From: Hippophae tibetana | Taxonomy: Eukaryota > Streptophyta > Magnoliopsida > Rosales > Elaeagnaceae | Length of the DNA stretch: 64,000 bases | Direction of reading: 5' to 3' | Assembly (NCBI GenBank): GCA_037013495.1 | Contig: CM072811.1 | Location: forward strand, 27,034,159-27,098,158 | Part shown: one piece after another, positions 36,336-48,872 of the stretch | Position numbering within the stretch: the first letter of the stretch is position 1 | How the letters are laid out: the number at the start of each line of letters is the position of its first letter | Made by a program: the position numbers and the translations under genes | Notes under the pieces: generated by a model | Database searches by the model: none | What the model was told of the DNA's origin: nothing | Seen by the model: only the letters and a program-made list of their open reading frames with translations

Positions 36336-37680
36336 TAACTCAAAGGTACTGAACTCTATGATATCTGCAATTTATAGGCTTAAGGTTAGTTCACCATCAT
36401 CTGGTACCACCTCGAACCTTCCTCCATAGTCTATAGGAGGGATCCTATACTATAAAGGTGCTCAGGGTTTATGTATAATCCTATGGAGGGATCCATTGAG
36501 CCGCACCCCATCAAACCACACGCAACAAAGCGTAGGGTATTTAGTATATGCCTCTATGGAATTTTCTCAAGCAAATAGCTCTGGATATCAATCAATCGTT
36601 GTTTCACCTCTTGACTTAATGTCGTGATAAAGGAACCTATATTCCTTATCACGACCTTGATATCCGGTCCTGTTTTACTAACATATAACCTTCCTTGGGT
36701 CTGTAGGGTTCTGCTTCAACATATAGGCTTCATTAAACTCGAGTATTTCCAACTTGACCTCAAGCTCTCTACATATCAATATGAGGTAAAGTAGGTGCCT
36801 CCATCTATTAGGCATTAATTGGCCCTACGCAAGCTAAGTCCTAGCCATAAATTTCCTTATAAAGAGGTACAGAGGAAATTTGACCCAGCCATAAGGCTTT
36901 CTTGTAGAAGATTGTCCACCTAACTGGAGACAAGTCATTGTCACGAACTCCTAACATAGGAATCGTTATTTGAACCAAGGAGGGGAATGTCGTATGTTCT
37001 CCTTATCCTCTTATCGTTCTAAGGTGACAACTTATTGGTCTTGACTTTAGCCATCTAACCTTTGGTACGACTTATGGGCTTAGTCCCTTTGTTTCTTGTT
37101 TTCTTCCTTTAGGACCTCAGGATGGATATATGAGTCTGAGGCATGTTCAACCTAATTGTAGGTATGATCTGTAGACGAGAGGCGAAGATAGAGGGTTGGG
37201 GTGGGAATAACTCCCAGGATGAGCATGATGTCTCTTCTTTATGCATGGTCTTTACAAAATATCATGAAACATAAACAAGTTAAAGCACAAGAAATAAGGA
37301 TTACTTAAGGTGGAGCTCAAAATAAAAGGGAAGAATGATTCTTTAAACAAACTTGAAAAAAATGTAGAAAATTGTTAAACTCGAGGAACTTTTTCGTGAA
37401 AACTCGAGCAAGTAAACTATGTGTTAAACTGATTTTCTTAAGATCAAACAAAGAATTTATATGCCTCGAGTTGAGGCAACATAACAGTTTTGCTTAATTT
37501 TTGTTTGATGTGTAGGAGATTATGAAGTGAGTAGAGGCCCAAGCTCTTTCTTATATAGAGGTCCATGTTTCTCTCACTAATCATCTAACAAGGGGAAATT
37601 GAATGGTTCAAATTCCTACCCCGAGCAATACTCTTCCATCCCTATTCAGGACTAAGGTTGAAAGAGTAGGGGGACTGGAT

Positions 37681-37995
37681 GTTTGGACATATGGATCGAC
37701 CCGAAGCCCCATCCATCTAATAGTTTGACTCAATTGGCAGCCTGATTTGTCAAGCGAGATCGTCTCAAGATACATGTGCCCATTGCCACAATGACACCGA
37801 TAACATGGACTTGCCTACGTGTGGAAGCCCTGGTGTTGGAGATGACCTTTAGGATGATTTGTATATCTTATGTAATCGAAAAATATACATGTAATGTTCT
37901 ATATATACATTAACTCCTTAAATGATCCACATATTTCACAAAATTCTCTCACTTTTTTCTAATTTTTCTTTCTACAAATCAAATTAATCCCTACA
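37681..37995 (+). repeat. 3' LTR of the small element, shorter copy
   Basis: It begins TGTTTGGACATATGGAT and ends CCCTACA. It is about 80 bp shorter than the 5' copy through internal deletions, and shows many substitutions, so the insertion is old. Confidence 0.7.
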
Positions 37996-39079
37996 ATTAT
38001 AATCAAATAAAACATTAAAAACTAGAATACAATTTCTAAAAATAAGATTAATAAACAAAACTTAAAAAAATCATAAAACTAAGTAACTCGAATTAAAAAA
38101 AATTAAAAAATTTGGTTTAAATTGAATTGATTTTTCAAATTTATGAATTTAATTTTTTTTTTAAATAAATTATATAAATTTGATTTTAATTTTAATCTAA
38201 AATCAAGTCAACTTATATTTACATATCTTTCCATCAATAAATAAATAAAAATTAATATTATTTTTTTTATTTTTCAACACGCACTATAATTTAACATAAA
38301 TTAGTTGACACGAATCGTACAAAATAAGAGAAAATTTCAAGAACATTGAAATATTACAACATTATTAAAAACAAATTGAAAAAACAGAGAAACAATTCGA
38401 AAAAAATATGAAGGGCCATGCAGGGCGAATCTAAATCTTCTGTAATAGTTTTGGTGTGTCAGATAGATATTTTAATTTTTAATAATTGTAATAATATGTA
38501 TGCAAAATATTGATGGTTTTTTTTAAAAGTAATTATTATTGGCGAAACGATTATAATTATTATAGCATTAAAATTATATTTAATTAAAATTAAATATGTA
38601 TTTATTTATAATTATTTAAAAGAATTTAACAGTAAAACACATAATATTTTTAATAATTCAATAAAATTTTATTTATTTTTAAATATATAATTTTTATTTT
38701 ATTTAAAAATATATACTAAATAATTAAAATAATAAAAATTAATATCGATATTTTAAATTATGCAATAGAATAAAAATTATATCGATATTTTAATTTTTTA
38801 AATAAAATATATTTTTTAATAATCTTACAAAATATTTATAATGTAAGATTATTTAGAGACATTATAATACACGAAAATGCGTAATCACAGGGCGAAAGCT
38901 TATGAAAATCTAATAGAACATATGTGTATAGTCTTCTCACATCCATTTGGAGACGATTAACAAGTACTTAAAAATAAAAACAGTATAAAAAGGGAAAATA
39001 TTATATATATAATATATATTGAAAAGGAGAAAAATCTTATTAAAACTTAAATTTAAAAAATACAACGAGAACTTCATTG

Positions 39080-39111
<32 letters not shown>

Positions 39112-39782
39112 AAATTAAAAAATAAATAATAAGAATGACAATAATTCTGTTAAGAATAAAACTAAATTATAAATTTTTGCATCTTATTCATGTTCGGATA
39201 TTTTCACGATAAATAACTGTTAAATCTTTTACATTCTATAGTTATAAAAATACATAAATATCTATCTATTAAAAATCACCGTACTCAAATAACTAACATC
39301 TAAATTTGAATAGTAAATTATTTTTTATATTTTTATATTTATGAATTTTTTGTATATTTTTTAGACATTTTTGTATTGTGTTTCAATTCAAATATGATAT
39401 TTAAAAAAACACGATATACAAAATGCCTAAAAATATATATAAAATTTTAAAAAATAATTTACAAAAAAATAAAAGAAAAAAATATACTGTTTAATTCAAT
39501 TTTAAAATATTTTATTACTTAAAAATGAACGAATATGTCGTATTTTTAAGTAGAAAATGATTTAAGTATTTATTGGTAAATAGAAGCAAATAAAATCTTC
39601 CAATGACAAAAAAAACTAATGTAATTAATCTATATTATATCCACCGAGAGCTCTCTCTCAAAAGAAAGTCTCTCCCGGCCGATGAAGGTGCTAAAGTTGA
39701 TTAGTAGATAGAGGGAGAAGATAGGGATGGAGAAAACGATGAGACTCTAATTGTTATTACTACATTAACAACAAGCAACTAT

Positions 39783-39820
<38 letters not shown>

Positions 39821-40008
39821 ATTATATTCAATGAAATATCATATACAAAGAAGTCCCAGTTATTAAACCAGTTGGGTAATTGCTTTTCTCAGCTCAAGAA
39901 AGCAAGTAAAATATTTGTTGGGAAACAAAACCACAAAACCCATAAAAGAAAAAACGACACCGTTCAATCAAAAACATAATAAACCTAACCAATCCAATCC
40001 AATTCAAT
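37996..40008. other. AT-rich intergenic DNA with microsatellites
   Basis: Very AT-rich, with (TA)n at 39081-39107 and (GA)n at 39788-39819. The GA tract lies about 190 bp beyond the syntaxin stop, possibly within its 3' untranslated region. No gene is supported. Confidence 0.5.
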
Positions 40009-40908
40009 TCAAGAGGCAAGCATTGCAATTACACAAACCAAAAGTATAATCACAATCACAGCAAAAACCCAATAAACCCATCTTTTTTTCTTCTTCATCT
40101 GATTAGCATAATAAAGATTATTAGTACCACCACTAACAAATTTTCCAGCAATAGCAACATTTTCTTCAATGTCATCAATCTTCTCACCTTGAGTTTCAAC
40201 CACAATAGCCATATCAAGAAACAATTGATGAAGCTTATTCAAACTTCTTTGAATATCTAAAACAGCTTCATGTTTAACTTTACTCTCCTTATCTTCTTCA
40301 GATTTTCCCTCAAAGATTTCAACTTTAACACTCCCTGATACCATTTTTTCAATCAACTCTTCACTGGGCAACTCACCTTTTATACAAAAGTACTTCCTTT
40401 TAAGCTCTTCTTTGTGATCTCTCACAATCTTTTCTCTCAAAGACTGAAAATCAATCATCATCTCTCTCATTTTGACTCTCAACCCATTTGTAATTGACAT
40501 TCGGGTTCGATCCACAATGCTTCCTTCTGTAAAAACATATGATGTTTTTCGATTGTTTGAATTGGATTTGTCAAGTGATTCAAGTCTTGCTTTGATGATT
40601 TTTGCTTTTCTAAGGACTGTGACTATGTCAGAATCCATTCTGTCTCTTAAGCCTTTGATGATTTTGGAACTGTGACTTGACTTGGTTTCTTCATTCAGGG
40701 TTTGAAGATCAAATAAGAGATTGGTGATCTCTTCCATTTCTGATTTCATTGCTTCAACTTCTTGATAGAACTGAGAAAGGTTTTGTTCTTCTATTGGGTT
40801 TAGTTGTTGACCTTTTTCTATGTCTTGAAATTCTGCTTCAAGGTCTTTCTCAGCTTGTTTCTTCAGTTCCACATAATTTAGAAACGATTTTGTCATCAAA
40901 TCATTCAT
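40009..40908 (-). CDS. SYP112: Syntaxin SYP112 (KNOLLE-type Qa-SNARE)
   Basis: Qa-SNAREs of the SYP11 group drive vesicle fusion at the cell plate and plasma membrane. The coding region is a single exon of 299 aa. It has an N-terminal Habc bundle (from MNDLMTKSFLNYVELKKQ), a SNARE helix with the central glutamine near ETQGEKIDDIEENVAIA, a basic KKKKRW anchor, and a C-terminal membrane segment rich in V/I (WVYWVFAVIVIILLVCVIAML). The region FVSGGTNNLYYANQMKKK is characteristic of SYP112 rather than KNOLLE/SYP111. The start is the methionine of MNDLMTKSF at 40908: an upstream in-frame ATG at 40941 overlaps a splice acceptor (tatgcag) of an untranslated-leader intron and is therefore not in the mRNA. 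SYP112 is mitotic and partly overlaps KNOLLE in function. Confidence 0.93.
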   Translation of the reverse strand: MNDLMTKSFLNYVELKKQAEKDLEAEFQDIEKGQQLNPIEEQNLSQFYQEVEAMKSEMEEITNLLFDLQTLNEETKSSHSSKIIKGLRDRMDSDIVTVLRKAKIIKARLESLDKSNSNNRKTSYVFTEGSIVDRTRMSITNGLRVKMREMMIDFQSLREKIVRDHKEELKRKYFCIKGELPSEELIEKMVSGSVKVEIFEGKSEEDKESKVKHEAVLDIQRSLNKLHQLFLDMAIVVETQGEKIDDIEENVAIAGKFVSGGTNNLYYANQMKKKKRWVYWVFAVIVIILLVCVIAMLAS

Positions 40909-41790
40909 GTTTTTGAAAATTTGCGAAACCCAACTCTGCATAGGAAATTACAAAAACAAGAAACTGATTAAGAAAAAAAAAATTTAAAATTTAATTTTGA
41001 GAAAGTTATGCCAGTTTACCCTTTTAACAAAAAGAAATTTTTGAATCTGAATTCACAGACGATATTCATGAAAAGACAGACAGATGAAAAAGAAAAACAG
41101 AGAACAGAACAAAATCTGAAGAAACAAATTTCAATTGCTTGTTATAAAGTCATAAACAGAAATCTCATATAGAAAACTTAAAACTAAAACGGAAAATTGA
41201 AGAAATTATTTTCAAAATTTAACAAACCCCAGTTGGCCAATGAAAATTACAAAAAACGAGAAAATTGGTCAAGAAATAACAAAGTCCAAAAAAAAACACC
41301 AATGTAATTTAAAGAAAGTAATGCAATTTTTACCCTTTTAACAAATTATTCAAGAATTGAATCGGCTTCTCAAAATAGTTGGTCTTCTACTGAGAAATTG
41401 ATACAAGAAACTAATCTGAAATTCAGAGAATAAATAAATCAAAAGGTTAAATGTGTGATAGAAACACAACAGAACAAAATCTAAAGATGCGATTCCAAAT
41501 GAGTGTTATGAAATCATAAACAGAAAACCCATATAGAAAAATCAAGAAATTTAACTAGAAAAATGTTAATATCAATTTTTTAAGACCCACTAGAAATCCA
41601 AAAAAGAAAACAAACGTTGAATAAAGAAATAGAAGTTTTGTGAGTAAAACCTTGAAGAAATCAGTGATGGTTTTTTTCTTCTGTCAGTGAGACTGAGACG
41701 ATTCGAATGAAAGATGAGAGAAGACAGAAACTTTAATGTGGGAGAGAGTGAAAATTGTGATTGCAATCTTTTTCGGTTTCTTTGATCCTC
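40909..41790 (-). other. SYP112 leader: 5' UTR exon and intron with internal duplication
   Basis: A likely leader intron runs from a donor AAG/GTTTTACT near 41650 to the acceptor before 40935. Within it two blocks, about 40943-41245 and 41248-41600, share the order gaaattacaaaaa, ttacccttttaac, cagaacaaaatct and cataaacagaaa, so the intron contains an internal tandem duplication with a period of 310-365 bp. The leader exon would be about 41651-41790. Confidence 0.5.
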
Positions 41791-41850
41791 TTTTGTTAAT
41801 ATTCATTCGTTCGAAATTCAAATTATTGTTGGTTACTTTCATAGTTGTTA

Positions 41851-41860
41851 TAACCGTTGA
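41851..41860 (-). promoter_or_regulatory. MSA-like mitotic element upstream of SYP112
   Basis: The minus strand reads TCAACGGTTA, containing the AACGG core and flanks of the M-phase-specific activator element bound by three-repeat MYB factors. KNOLLE and other cytokinesis genes carry such elements. It lies just upstream of the predicted leader exon. Confidence 0.45.
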
Positions 41861-44400
41861 ATGGAGAGGAGTTTGGTGATGTTATTCATTAAAACGACAG
41901 TGTTTTATATGACATCCCTTTTATGGATTTTAATTTGATTTAATTATATGTTATAATTCCTTTTTTATATATAATTTTATTTTTAATATTTTTTTTAAAA
42001 TATTTATTTATTTTTCTTAGGACTTAAATTTTTTTAAGATTATAAGAAAATGAAACATATTTTTTCTGTTTAGTATTGAAAGTAAAATCTATGTCATTTG
42101 TATAGAGAAGGATTTTTTTATTTTTGACTGACTTGGATTTTTTTTAATGTATTGGTTATTTAAAACTGAGATCTTAACGTTACATAATCATGCCATAAAA
42201 CTAATTTGCTAAGAAATTAAGAAGAAGAAAGAAGTGAATGGTAAAGAGACAACGGACAAACCGAAGGGTAAATACTAAATATAATATAAGCAACTATTTT
42301 TCTTAATTAATTATTCTGTTTTTATTTAGATTATTTTTGTACTATACAAGTTATAATTATACCATAATTATATAACAAATAATTATTAATTAAAATAATA
42401 TAATTTATTTTTTTAATCTATATTTAATTGATAAATCAATTATAATAAAAACATAATTTATAAAAAAATATACTTATCCTTTTATTTAAGTATTTTTAAA
42501 AGGAAATGAAATTGTTAAATGAGAACTATTTTGGATATCAAATCTCTCCTAATAAAAAGGTAAACAAGTAAACAAAAATCTAACTTTTAAGTTACTTTTT
42601 CCTACTTTTATTATCTTCTATCGCATAATTTTTTTAAATATAACATTTATTTTTTAAAATTAAAACAATATTATTTAATCTCTTAACTTTTTAAAACGAA
42701 TCGATTAAAGATAAATTATATTATTTTATGTTAAGGAATTAAAATACGATTAAAATATTAATTTTTAACGATAAAATTTAATATGAAAGAGTTTAAAAAA
42801 AATTAAAACAAAATTTATTTAAATAAATATACTTTAATTTTTAATAAAATTTAAAAATTAATAAAACATTAAAATAAATCAATAATAATTAACAAACATT
42901 AAAAATAAATATTTTGTAAATTTTTTTCATAATAATTTTAATTTTGGTATCATTAAAGACTTGTTTTTTAATCACATTTAATTACTTAATAAAAAATAAT
43001 AATATTTTAATTAAAAAAAATTAAATTAATATAATTTATCTTTAATTAATTATTTTTATAAAATTACGAGACTAAATGACTCCGTTTTAAATCCAAGTGA
43101 TTAAATAATACAAATGACTTAATCTAAGTATCAAGAGACTTCTTCAACAATTTTCTCTATTTTTACATCGGTAAGATACATAAAAAATGATATGAAAGAA
43201 TTGAATTTTTATATTTATTTTTTTAAAGAGATATTTTATTGATTCAAAATAAAAACATCATTAACATCTAAATTAAATAATTAAAAGTATTTCAAATCAT
43301 TATTAAAACTGTAATAAAAGAATTTTTTAATTTTTTAAAAAAGAGAATAACTTAATCACGTTATTTAAGTCAAAATTATTCACTTAATTGGACTCTTATT
43401 CTAAGTTTATCATTTTTAGTCGATGGATCACCATAATTTAATCACATTGTTGCAGGATGTTATTTTAAGACTAAGACTGCCTGAAGTTGAGACTTAAAAA
43501 AAATTAAGATTATAAGTTACTCATAAAAACCTAACCCAATTAAGATTAAGATTAAAACTTTTACGTATCTACGTGATTAATTGGTTAATTTTTAATATTG
43601 GTTTATAAGTTACTCATAAAAACCTAACCCAATTACATAAAACTAAAAAAAGGTAAAAAATCATAGATAAAAAAAAAACAAAAACAAAAACATTATAATT
43701 TTATTTAAAAAAAATGTGATTATGATTAATTTTTAATATTTTTCAATTTTTCTTCACTTAACACCTTTATTTTCTTTTGAATTCAATAACTCCAAAATTC
43801 ATGGATCACTAAATTACTACACTACAAGTCACATTATTCGACAATTTATATTTGTATTTTTTTTCTTTTGTTTCAAATTGAAGTTTGGATAATAAAACCA
43901 CAACTTAAATGATTTACTTTGTATATTTTATGATTATTTTTATAATTTATTACTTATATTAATATTTTAACATTATTTAAAATTAAAATTTGAATTAATT
44001 TTCATGATATTTTTTACTTATTGAATTAAAATTTATTTTTATTAATATTTTAAAGATTAAGTTTGAGACTTATGCCTAGAAGTTTAACCCCTCGCCTAAA
44101 CTCCTTAGTATTTAAAAAAGTCGTTTACATCATTGCTTAATCACATTATTTGGGTCAAAATTAATCACTTAATTGTTTTAAACCTTCACAGGTTTCCTTT
44201 ACGGTTATTGCTATAAATAACCATTTTTCAAAGCATAAAAAAAAACTCAAAAATGACATGAATACGGTAATACAAGTAGACGCATATATAACAGCATAAA
44301 AACTATGAGCTCAAACATTCAGTTACAGAGACATCCATCTACTACTTCAAACTTCCAGACCAAGCTGCAGCCATAATCCCATACACTCATAAGAAGACAG
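41861..44400. other. AT-rich intergenic DNA
   Basis: No gene is seen. A 32-bp segment (tataagttactcataaaaa plus cctaacccaatta) occurs twice, near 43511 and 43614. The remainder is A/T runs. Confidence 0.45.
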
Positions 44401-44888
44401 TCAAAGCTGCAGCCATTAGAAAGTCTCTCTCATGGCTTCTTATAATCATATTCCAACTTTGACATGGTTTGCATTAGACTATGAATATAAATAGATCTCT
44501 TGCATAAGGTCCATCCTAACAAAAAATAAGCAAGTACCGAAATTAGAAAAATACAGCATGCAACAAATTCAGCACTGAAAAATTCAAAAAAAGAATGGAG
44601 GAGGGAATCAGGAGGATAGAAACGAATCAATTAGTAATGATGCAATGCAAGTCTATGAAAGTGTAATCAAGCCATTCATAATTAATAAAATAGGACAAAT
44701 TTGACAAATCACAAATGATATTGTTAAGTACACTTGAGTTCATATAATGTACATGTCATGTCATTATGATTATCTTAAATTTTTGATATATAATAGTAGT
44801 ATAGGAATATGCACAATCCATGTAACTACAAAAGTTTACTTACTAATCACCGTTAAGCTGAGATATTACAAAATAGTTTCTTCTTCTT

Positions 44889-47800
44889 TCATGCGCTCTT
44901 GGTCACAGTTGTAGATGTAATATGAAGTGGTTCAAAATGAATGTGCGGTCTATTAATCTCAGCACCTTCTGCTAAAAGATTCTCCTCAACATTTTGATCT
45001 ATGATTACACCAAATTGCTCTGTATCACAAGAACTGTACATCAAGCTGATCCCACACTTCTTCAAATTCGAACTTCCATGATCAAAATACCATGGACTAG
45101 ACAAACTAAATGACAATGACAGGCTGATATAATCATTTCCTGTGGGCAGTGGCATAGTATCATAGAAAAGATAGACATGATCTGAGCTCGGCTCCCTATT
45201 TGTTTCTCCGTACAAGTATGTGAACCTGTCAATATTCAAAAGGCTTTTCCCAGTGCTGTCTTTGAATTGATATTCATACTGAATGAAGCAAACATCATCA
45301 GCATAGGTCTCAAATTCAATAACAACAGCACATAGAGCAAAACCCAAGAAATTGGTATTACACCAATTTGGGGGTAGTTTGATATTTATTGAAGATCCAT
45401 TGCTTTGATAGCTGAACCATGTTGGAATTGCATTTCCCATCAAACAACAATGACCCAAAAGTCCATCAACAGGTCAATCTCCCTGTAGCACGAGCAGAAT
45501 TTATTATTTCTTCCATGAACCTCCATGGTTTTCAGAAAATTAAAACAAGAAAAAAGATATCTACTCAAAGATACAAAGAGTTTTACCAATTTTGCTGCAA
45601 GTCCCAGGCGAAAAAATCGTAGTTGTGCATCAACCATTATATTATCGCGTGAACCCTGATCCAATTTCGGGCAATCTGGAAATTCAAACATCACATTTCT
45701 AACTGGGTATTGATAAAAATTCCAGTCTTGTGCTATTGATGCCCTTGAACTTGGGACAGTTACTAGGGACTTGCATTGACTGGCCATAAGCCTTGATAGA
45801 GATGGTGGAAGCTCAGGTAAAGTTCTAAGTCTCTTGCAATATCTCAATGACAACGTATGCAGATTATGAAGCTGTTTAATGCTTGCAGGCAGACTCACAA
45901 TGGCACTCCCATCTAGAAATATGTAATATAAAAAGGAGAAGCAGCCAATAGCATCAGGAATTTCTGAAATTTCAGAGTAACTCAAATTTAATTCTGCCAA
46001 GGAGCATGGAAGTGTTTCTAGTTTCTTTGAGTTATCTCGATAGGAGAAATATTTAAGATTTTTTAAGTAATAGATGTTGCTCGGGACAACCTCGAGTTCA
46101 ATGCAACCATCCATGTTCAACTTATTGAGCCCTATTAAGTTTTCAATTGATGAGGGTAGCTCTTTTATTGCAGTATGGGATAGTACAAGGCGTAATAGAT
46201 TCTTCATAGGTTCCAAGATTCCTGGGAATTCCTCCAATTTTGAACAACCATGAAGATCAAGATTCTGTAGCTGTTCTAACTTGTATATGCTAGTAGGGAG
46301 ACTCCAGAGCCTTTTGCAATCTAACAAAGAAAAGTCCTCGAGAAAAGCAAGATCCTTGATACTGGAGGGCACCACTTCTATTGTTGTCCAACTAAGGTTT
46401 AATCTTTTAATGTTCATTGATAACTCAGGAAACTTATCTAGAGATGAGCAACCCGATAGATCAATGTAAAGCAGGCACTTCATCACTTTGTTAATATTTG
46501 CAGGAAGGCTCTTAATATATTTAGAGTCGTGAAGATCCAATGAAACAAGTTTGTCTAGGGACAAGCCTTCTGAGGCCAAATCTTCTTCTTCAGCTCCATA
46601 TAAATCTGAGCATTCCATATCCTTTGATAAGAGCAGAAGATCTTTAAGATTAGTTATTGTAGGAGAGGGCATAGGCATTATATGATATTTGGAAGATGAG
46701 GTCAATAAAGGGAAAGTGATTAAACTTTGCATGCATATGACAGGTTACATTCAACCAAATGACTAGAATTAAAGAATACCTCGTCCTCCTTCCAGAGCTG
46801 CTCAAGCTGACTATTAGGCAGTTTAAGTGTAACCAAATTCTCAGGACAAAAATCCTGAGGCAAATATTTAAGAGGCCACCCATCCCACTCAAGATATCTA
46901 AGCGAGTTGGGAAAAGATTGAAAATCTTGAGGAGGGTACACTTTGAGTTTGGCAGAACCAAAAATTCTGAGATACCTCAAATTATACATCTTTGAGAAAG
47001 CTGTACAGCTTAAGCGTATTGGCCTGATTGTTGATGTATTTAGAACTATTCCTTCAACTGCTTCAGAACCCTAACAACTGAACCAGGTTAAAAATGAACA
47101 TACAACACAAATCATATTCGTGGAAATTAAACATAACAGTGCCAAAAATTGTACCGTATTGTTCTTAAACATGTGGTACACTTCCTCAGCATTCCACAGC
47201 CTGCTGCGTCTTCCTGGCTCTGTGGATTCTTTCTGAACAATATCTTGACCCATTTGTTTTATTAAGTCATGAATATAAAGTGAGCAACCATCCTCGGCTG
47301 CAATTAGACACTTGTCAGTGAGAACTCTTATTCCTATGGTAGCAGAAAAACCAAAACTATTCAATATTCTTTCGACATCGTCTCTTTTCTGCCCTACAAA
47401 AAAGCATGCAATATCAAGAAATATTTTCTTCTCTTCATCATCTAGCCCATCATAACTTATTTTCAAAACATTATGAATTTCCATATTCGGATATTTTTTC
47501 AATTTATTCAATGAACTTTTCCATTCTTCTATGGTCTTGCAATGAAGAAAAGAACCCAAAACCTTGATTGCCAATGGGACTCCTCCAGCATAGTATAGTG
47601 CACTCTCTACTAACTCTACATGGTTTTCTGTCGATGGACTTTTTTTGAAAGCATGAGACAGAAAGAGTGTATGCGCATGACAGGAACTTAATTCCTCAAC
47701 TTTATATATTACATCAGCTCCATTCCTAAGCACTTGTACATCTCTCGTTGTTACAATTATCCTACTTCTGGGACCAAACTGATCTTTCCCTCCAATTAAG

Positions 47801-48872
47801 AGATCTAATTGTCTTGAATCACTCACATTATCTAAAATGATAAGAACCCTCTTTCTTAGAAGTTGCTTTCTGCTAAAATTTGATTCCAAAATATGAGTTT
47901 CCATATTTAGATTCTCTTCATCCAACAGTTGTAAAAGAAGTTTCTTTCGTAAATGATTCAATGACCTCTGCTTCTCGGACTCTTCATGGACATTTGAGAT
48001 AAAGCAACAACCTTCAAATTGAGAGATGAGTTTGTAAAATAAAACAGCAGCCAGTGTTGTTTTACCAATACCACCTAATCCCCAAAGACCTAATATACGA
48101 ACATCTGGTGATTGAATGCATAGCATAGACTCAATTTCCTTTATGCGGTTTTCAAGTCCAACCAGACCCGTAAAATTAAAATCACCAGGCAATGAACGTT
48201 TCAATATCTTCACAATATGTTCCACAATTTTCTCAATTAACTTGGACTCAGGCCTGGTGTATATGAAGGAGAAATACCAGTTAGTAATATCAAATTAAAT
48301 GATGGATAATTCGCTATGTATATAAGATGTTCATAAAAAAAACTTCTTCAAAAAAATAAAAAAAGAATGAGACCATTAGTCTATAACAATATATGTATGA
48401 ATGACCTAATTTTCTCAGAATGAAACCCGGACAAGTTTGCTGCTTCTTTCAAAGCTTCCCTCCACGCATTCAACATATCCTGCCTGTCCTTAAAACGCTC
48501 CTCATGTTTCGAAAATGCTTCTTCATAGGTCCGTTTCTGGTGCCTTATGTGCGAAGGATCTACTCCGTAGAAAACAGGTATAATTGTCTTATGACATTTG
48601 AGTATGTGTACAAGTTCATCCAAGCACCATGTTGAAGAAGCATAATTTTTCGAAAAAATTACTAGTGCAATACTTGATTCTTCGATTGCCTTAAGAAGTT
48701 CTCTTGAAATTTTGTGGCCTTTTTCAAGATTGTAATCAATGTAAGCCAGTATTTTCTTCCGACATAAAGCGGCATAAAGATGGCTGGTAAAACCATCTCG
48801 GGTGTCTTCACCTCTGAAGCTTATAAACACATCATATTTCTCTTGTGGTTCAACAGAAAAAGAAGTCTCCAT
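44889..48872 (-). CDS. TIR-NB-LRR immune receptor with C-JID, possibly broken before last exon
   Basis: Intracellular receptors of this class detect pathogen effectors; the TIR domain is an NAD-cleaving enzyme. Exons on the minus strand: TIR 48406-48872 (KYDVFISFRGEDTR, putative catalytic glutamate in WCLDELV); NB-ARC 47155-48253 (P-loop GLGGIGKTT, kinase-2 VLIILDNV, GPRSRIIVTTRD, GGVPLAIKVLGSFL, and IHDLIKQMG in place of the usual MHD); a linker/first-repeat exon 46780-47070; an LRR exon 45587-46621 with about ten repeats; and a C-JID exon in the frame 44889-45458 (IPTWFSYQSNGSSINIKLP). Exons 1-4 join in phase to 964 codons. No acceptor gives a frame into the last exon: a TGA at 45474-45476 blocks it, and reading through the exon-4 donor ends at 45440. 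Either an indel has hit the gene or it makes a C-JID-less receptor of about 1012 aa. Confidence 0.85.

Larger units (their letters stand above)
35467..37995 (+). mobile_element. Small non-autonomous LTR retrotransposon
   Basis: Two direct LTRs (35467-35861 and 37681-37995) flank about 1.8 kb. A primer site TTTGGCGCCCACCATGGGG follows the 5' LTR and a purine-rich tract (aaagagtagggggactggat) precedes the 3' LTR. The outer pentamers are attct and attat, a near-match target duplication. No gag-pol in the sense direction is seen. The LTR carries a TATA-like ttataaaat at 35730-35738. The TGGCGCC-type primer site is common in Ty3-like and large non-autonomous plant elements. Confidence 0.8.

Noticed and set aside
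40909..40941. Eleven-residue N-terminal extension of the syntaxin
   Set aside because: Its ATG overlaps a leader-intron acceptor and the family begins at MNDLMTKSF.
44430..44630. 66-residue hydrophobic frame downstream of the receptor gene
   Set aside because: It lies in the probable 3' untranslated region and resembles no known domain.
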